A DNA stretch of 33,568 nt, taken from positions 1 through 33,568 of the forward strand of contig RFSE01000045.1 of the NCBI GenBank assembly GCA_009924135.1, written 5' to 3'. The number at the start of each line of letters is the position of its first letter. Position 1 is the stretch's first letter. The translations under genes were made by a program, and so were the position numbers. The notes below the pieces were generated by a model that searched no databases, was not told the origin of the DNA, and saw nothing but the letters and a program-made list of their open reading frames with translations. Shown here piece by piece: positions 32,419 through 33,568 of this stretch. The stretch comes from Pseudomonadota bacterium (GTDB taxonomy: Bacteria > Verrucomicrobiota > Verrucomicrobiia > Limisphaerales > SXTU01).

Positions 32419-33568
32419 ATGACGCATTGGGTCACTCCGCTTGCTTTGCGCCGACGCAGTTTCGTCGGCTTGGGTCTTATGGGGGGATTGTCGGCACTCG
32501 CCGGTTTTCCTGCACTGGGGCTGGGGAACACGCCGAAGCGGAGCGGGCATTTCGGACGCGCCAAGAACGTCCTGGTGCTGCTCGAACAAGGCGGGTTGTC
32601 CCACATGGATACGTGGGACCCGAAGCCGGAGGTCGTCGCGGAGCATCGCAGTCCGTACAAGCCCATTGCCACGAACGTCCCGGGCATGCAGTTCACCGAG
32701 CTGCTGAAAAAGACTGCCCGGCACGCGGACAAACTCGCGGTGGTCCGCTCGATGCACCACAAGTCCAACGTCGCCAACGGTCATCCGCTGGGCACGCAAT
32801 ACGCCTTGTCCGGCGAGATGCCCGGCGGTCCGGTCGAAATGGCGGACATGGGCAGCGTGGTGGCCCACACGCTGGGCAGTCCGTGCCGTTATCTGCCGCC
32901 CTACATCATGGTGCCGGGCAATCACGAGCAGGCGGCGATGACCCGCACCGGGTTCCTGCCGGCTGGCCGGGCGCCGTTCAAGACCACCGGACGCGACCTG
33001 TCCGATCCGGCCTGGCGCGTACCGAACCTGAGCCTGCTCGCGGGCATCGACGAACGCCGCTTCAAGGACCGCCGCGATTTGCTGAGCAACCTGAACGTCG
33101 GCCTGCCGCCCGCCGGTTCCGGCGCGAAGGCGATGGCTTCGTTCAGCGACCAGGCGGAGAACCTGCTGACCAATCCCAAGACGCGCGACGCCTTCGATCT
33201 CCAGCGGGAAACCGACGCCACCAAGGACCTCTACGGCCGGGGCCATCGCGGCCAGTGCTACCTGCTCGGTCGCAAGCTGGTCGAGGCCGGCGTGCGGTTT
33301 GTAACCGTGGACGTGCGGGAGCCCGAGACGGGCAAGACCCCCGGCGGTTCCAACATGAACTGGGACCATCACGATCTCATCTACACCAACGGCTGCTGCG
33401 GCACCGTCCGCGACAAGGCCGGCGGCGAGGGGCGTTACGGCATCGGCACCTGGCCCATGATGGGCTCGACGGATCATGCGTTCGCGGGGTTGCTGGAGGA
33501 CATGCACCAGCGCGGGCTGCTCAAGGAAACGCTCGTCTGCTTCGTGACCGAGTTTGGCCGCACGCCGC
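32419..33568 (+). CDS. DUF1501 protein with Tat signal, cut by the window end
   Basis: The frame runs from ATG 32419 to the window edge with no stop, giving 383 residues. The N-terminus has a twin-arginine-type signal (RRRSFVGLGLMGG), and the mature part begins with NVLVLLEQGGLSHMDTWDPKP, typical of DUF1501 proteins related to the alkaline phosphatase/sulfatase superfamily. Later landmarks are SMHHKSNVANGHPLGTQYALSG, the NWDHHD stretch, GSTDHAFAGLLEDM and the closing CFVTEFGRTP. Such genes usually sit beside DUF1549/DUF1553 partners in Planctomycetota and Verrucomicrobiota; here the upstream neighbour is the toxin-antitoxin pair, so a partner would have to be downstream. ATG 32412 is in another frame. 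Confidence 0.9.
   Translation, partial: MTHWVTPLALRRRSFVGLGLMGGLSALAGFPALGLGNTPKRSGHFGRAKNVLVLLEQGGLSHMDTWDPKPEVVAEHRSPYKPIATNVPGMQFTELLKKTARHADKLAVVRSMHHKSNVANGHPLGTQYALSGEMPGGPVEMADMGSVVAHTLGSPCRYLPPYIMVPGNHEQAAMTRTGFLPAGRAPFKTTGRDLSDPAWRVPNLSLLAGIDERRFKDRRDLLSNLNVGLPPAGSGAKAMASFSDQAENLLTNPKTRDAFDLQRETDATKDLYGRGHRGQCYLLGRKLVEAGVRFVTVDVREPETGKTPGGSNMNWDHHDLIYTNGCCGTVRDKAGGEGRYGIGTWPMMGSTDHAFAGLLEDMHQRGLLKETLVCFVTEFGRTP

Noticed and set aside
32338..33507. Minus-strand open frame at the right edge
   Set aside because: The plus strand encodes an unmistakable DUF1501 protein with a Tat signal over the same bases.
1..33568. tRNA, rRNA, prophage or integrase signatures
   Set aside because: None could be supported on reading both strands; no phage structural or integrase-like protein is encoded.

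Overview
The window is a GC-rich bacterial chromosome fragment with Gram-negative cell-envelope genes: an outer-membrane barrel, several multiheme c-type cytochromes, LVIVD and NHL propellers, a DUF1080 protein and a Tat-exported DUF1501 protein. DUF1080, DUF1501 and LVIVD families together are typical of the Planctomycetota-Verrucomicrobiota group. Heptanucleotide tandem repeats and small inverted-repeat elements lean towards Verrucomicrobiota (Pedosphaera/Limisphaera-like). This placement is an inference from gene content and style; no rRNA or other phylogenetic marker is present.

Layout. 1-5805 (+): 3' part of a giant membrane-anchored protein of unknown function with a long internal duplication. 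5843-13819 (-): an apparent operon read right to left, made of an outer-membrane barrel, a decaheme cytochrome fused to an LVIVD propeller, and an NHL-repeat protein. 13938-15521 (+): exported tandem GlcG/HbpS-like (DUF336) protein. 15531-16667 (-): tetraheme cytochrome. 16822-22368 (+): tightly packed four-gene operon of an FAD/NAD(P)/[2Fe-2S] reductase with a membrane anchor, a cyclic-nucleotide-binding-domain protein with four [4Fe-4S] clusters, a membrane protein with two 14-spaced His pairs (a di-heme b pattern), and a membrane-anchored decaheme cytochrome with a novel-looking Cys-rich N-terminus. 22415-23026 (+): DUF1080. 23283-25103 (+): ABC exporter. 25171-29886 (+): giant exported LVIVD protein. 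29933-31081 (-): exported esterase. 31082-31584: about 500 bases of non-coding interspersed repeats. 31585-32198 (-): AbrB-type antitoxin with a Doc/Fic toxin whose active-site motif is broken. 32419 to the end (+): DUF1501 protein cut by the window edge.

Working model (inference). 7-22 kb is an electron-transfer island. Electrons from NAD(P)H could pass through FAD and [2Fe-2S], then the [4Fe-4S] protein whose fused sensor domains could gate flow, then b-hemes across the inner membrane, then the decaheme protein in the periplasm. The tetraheme protein and the barrel/decaheme-LVIVD pair could extend the path to or across the outer membrane. The direction of flow and the terminal donor or acceptor cannot be read from the sequence. 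The three cytochromes together carry 24 heme-attachment motifs in about 15 kb.
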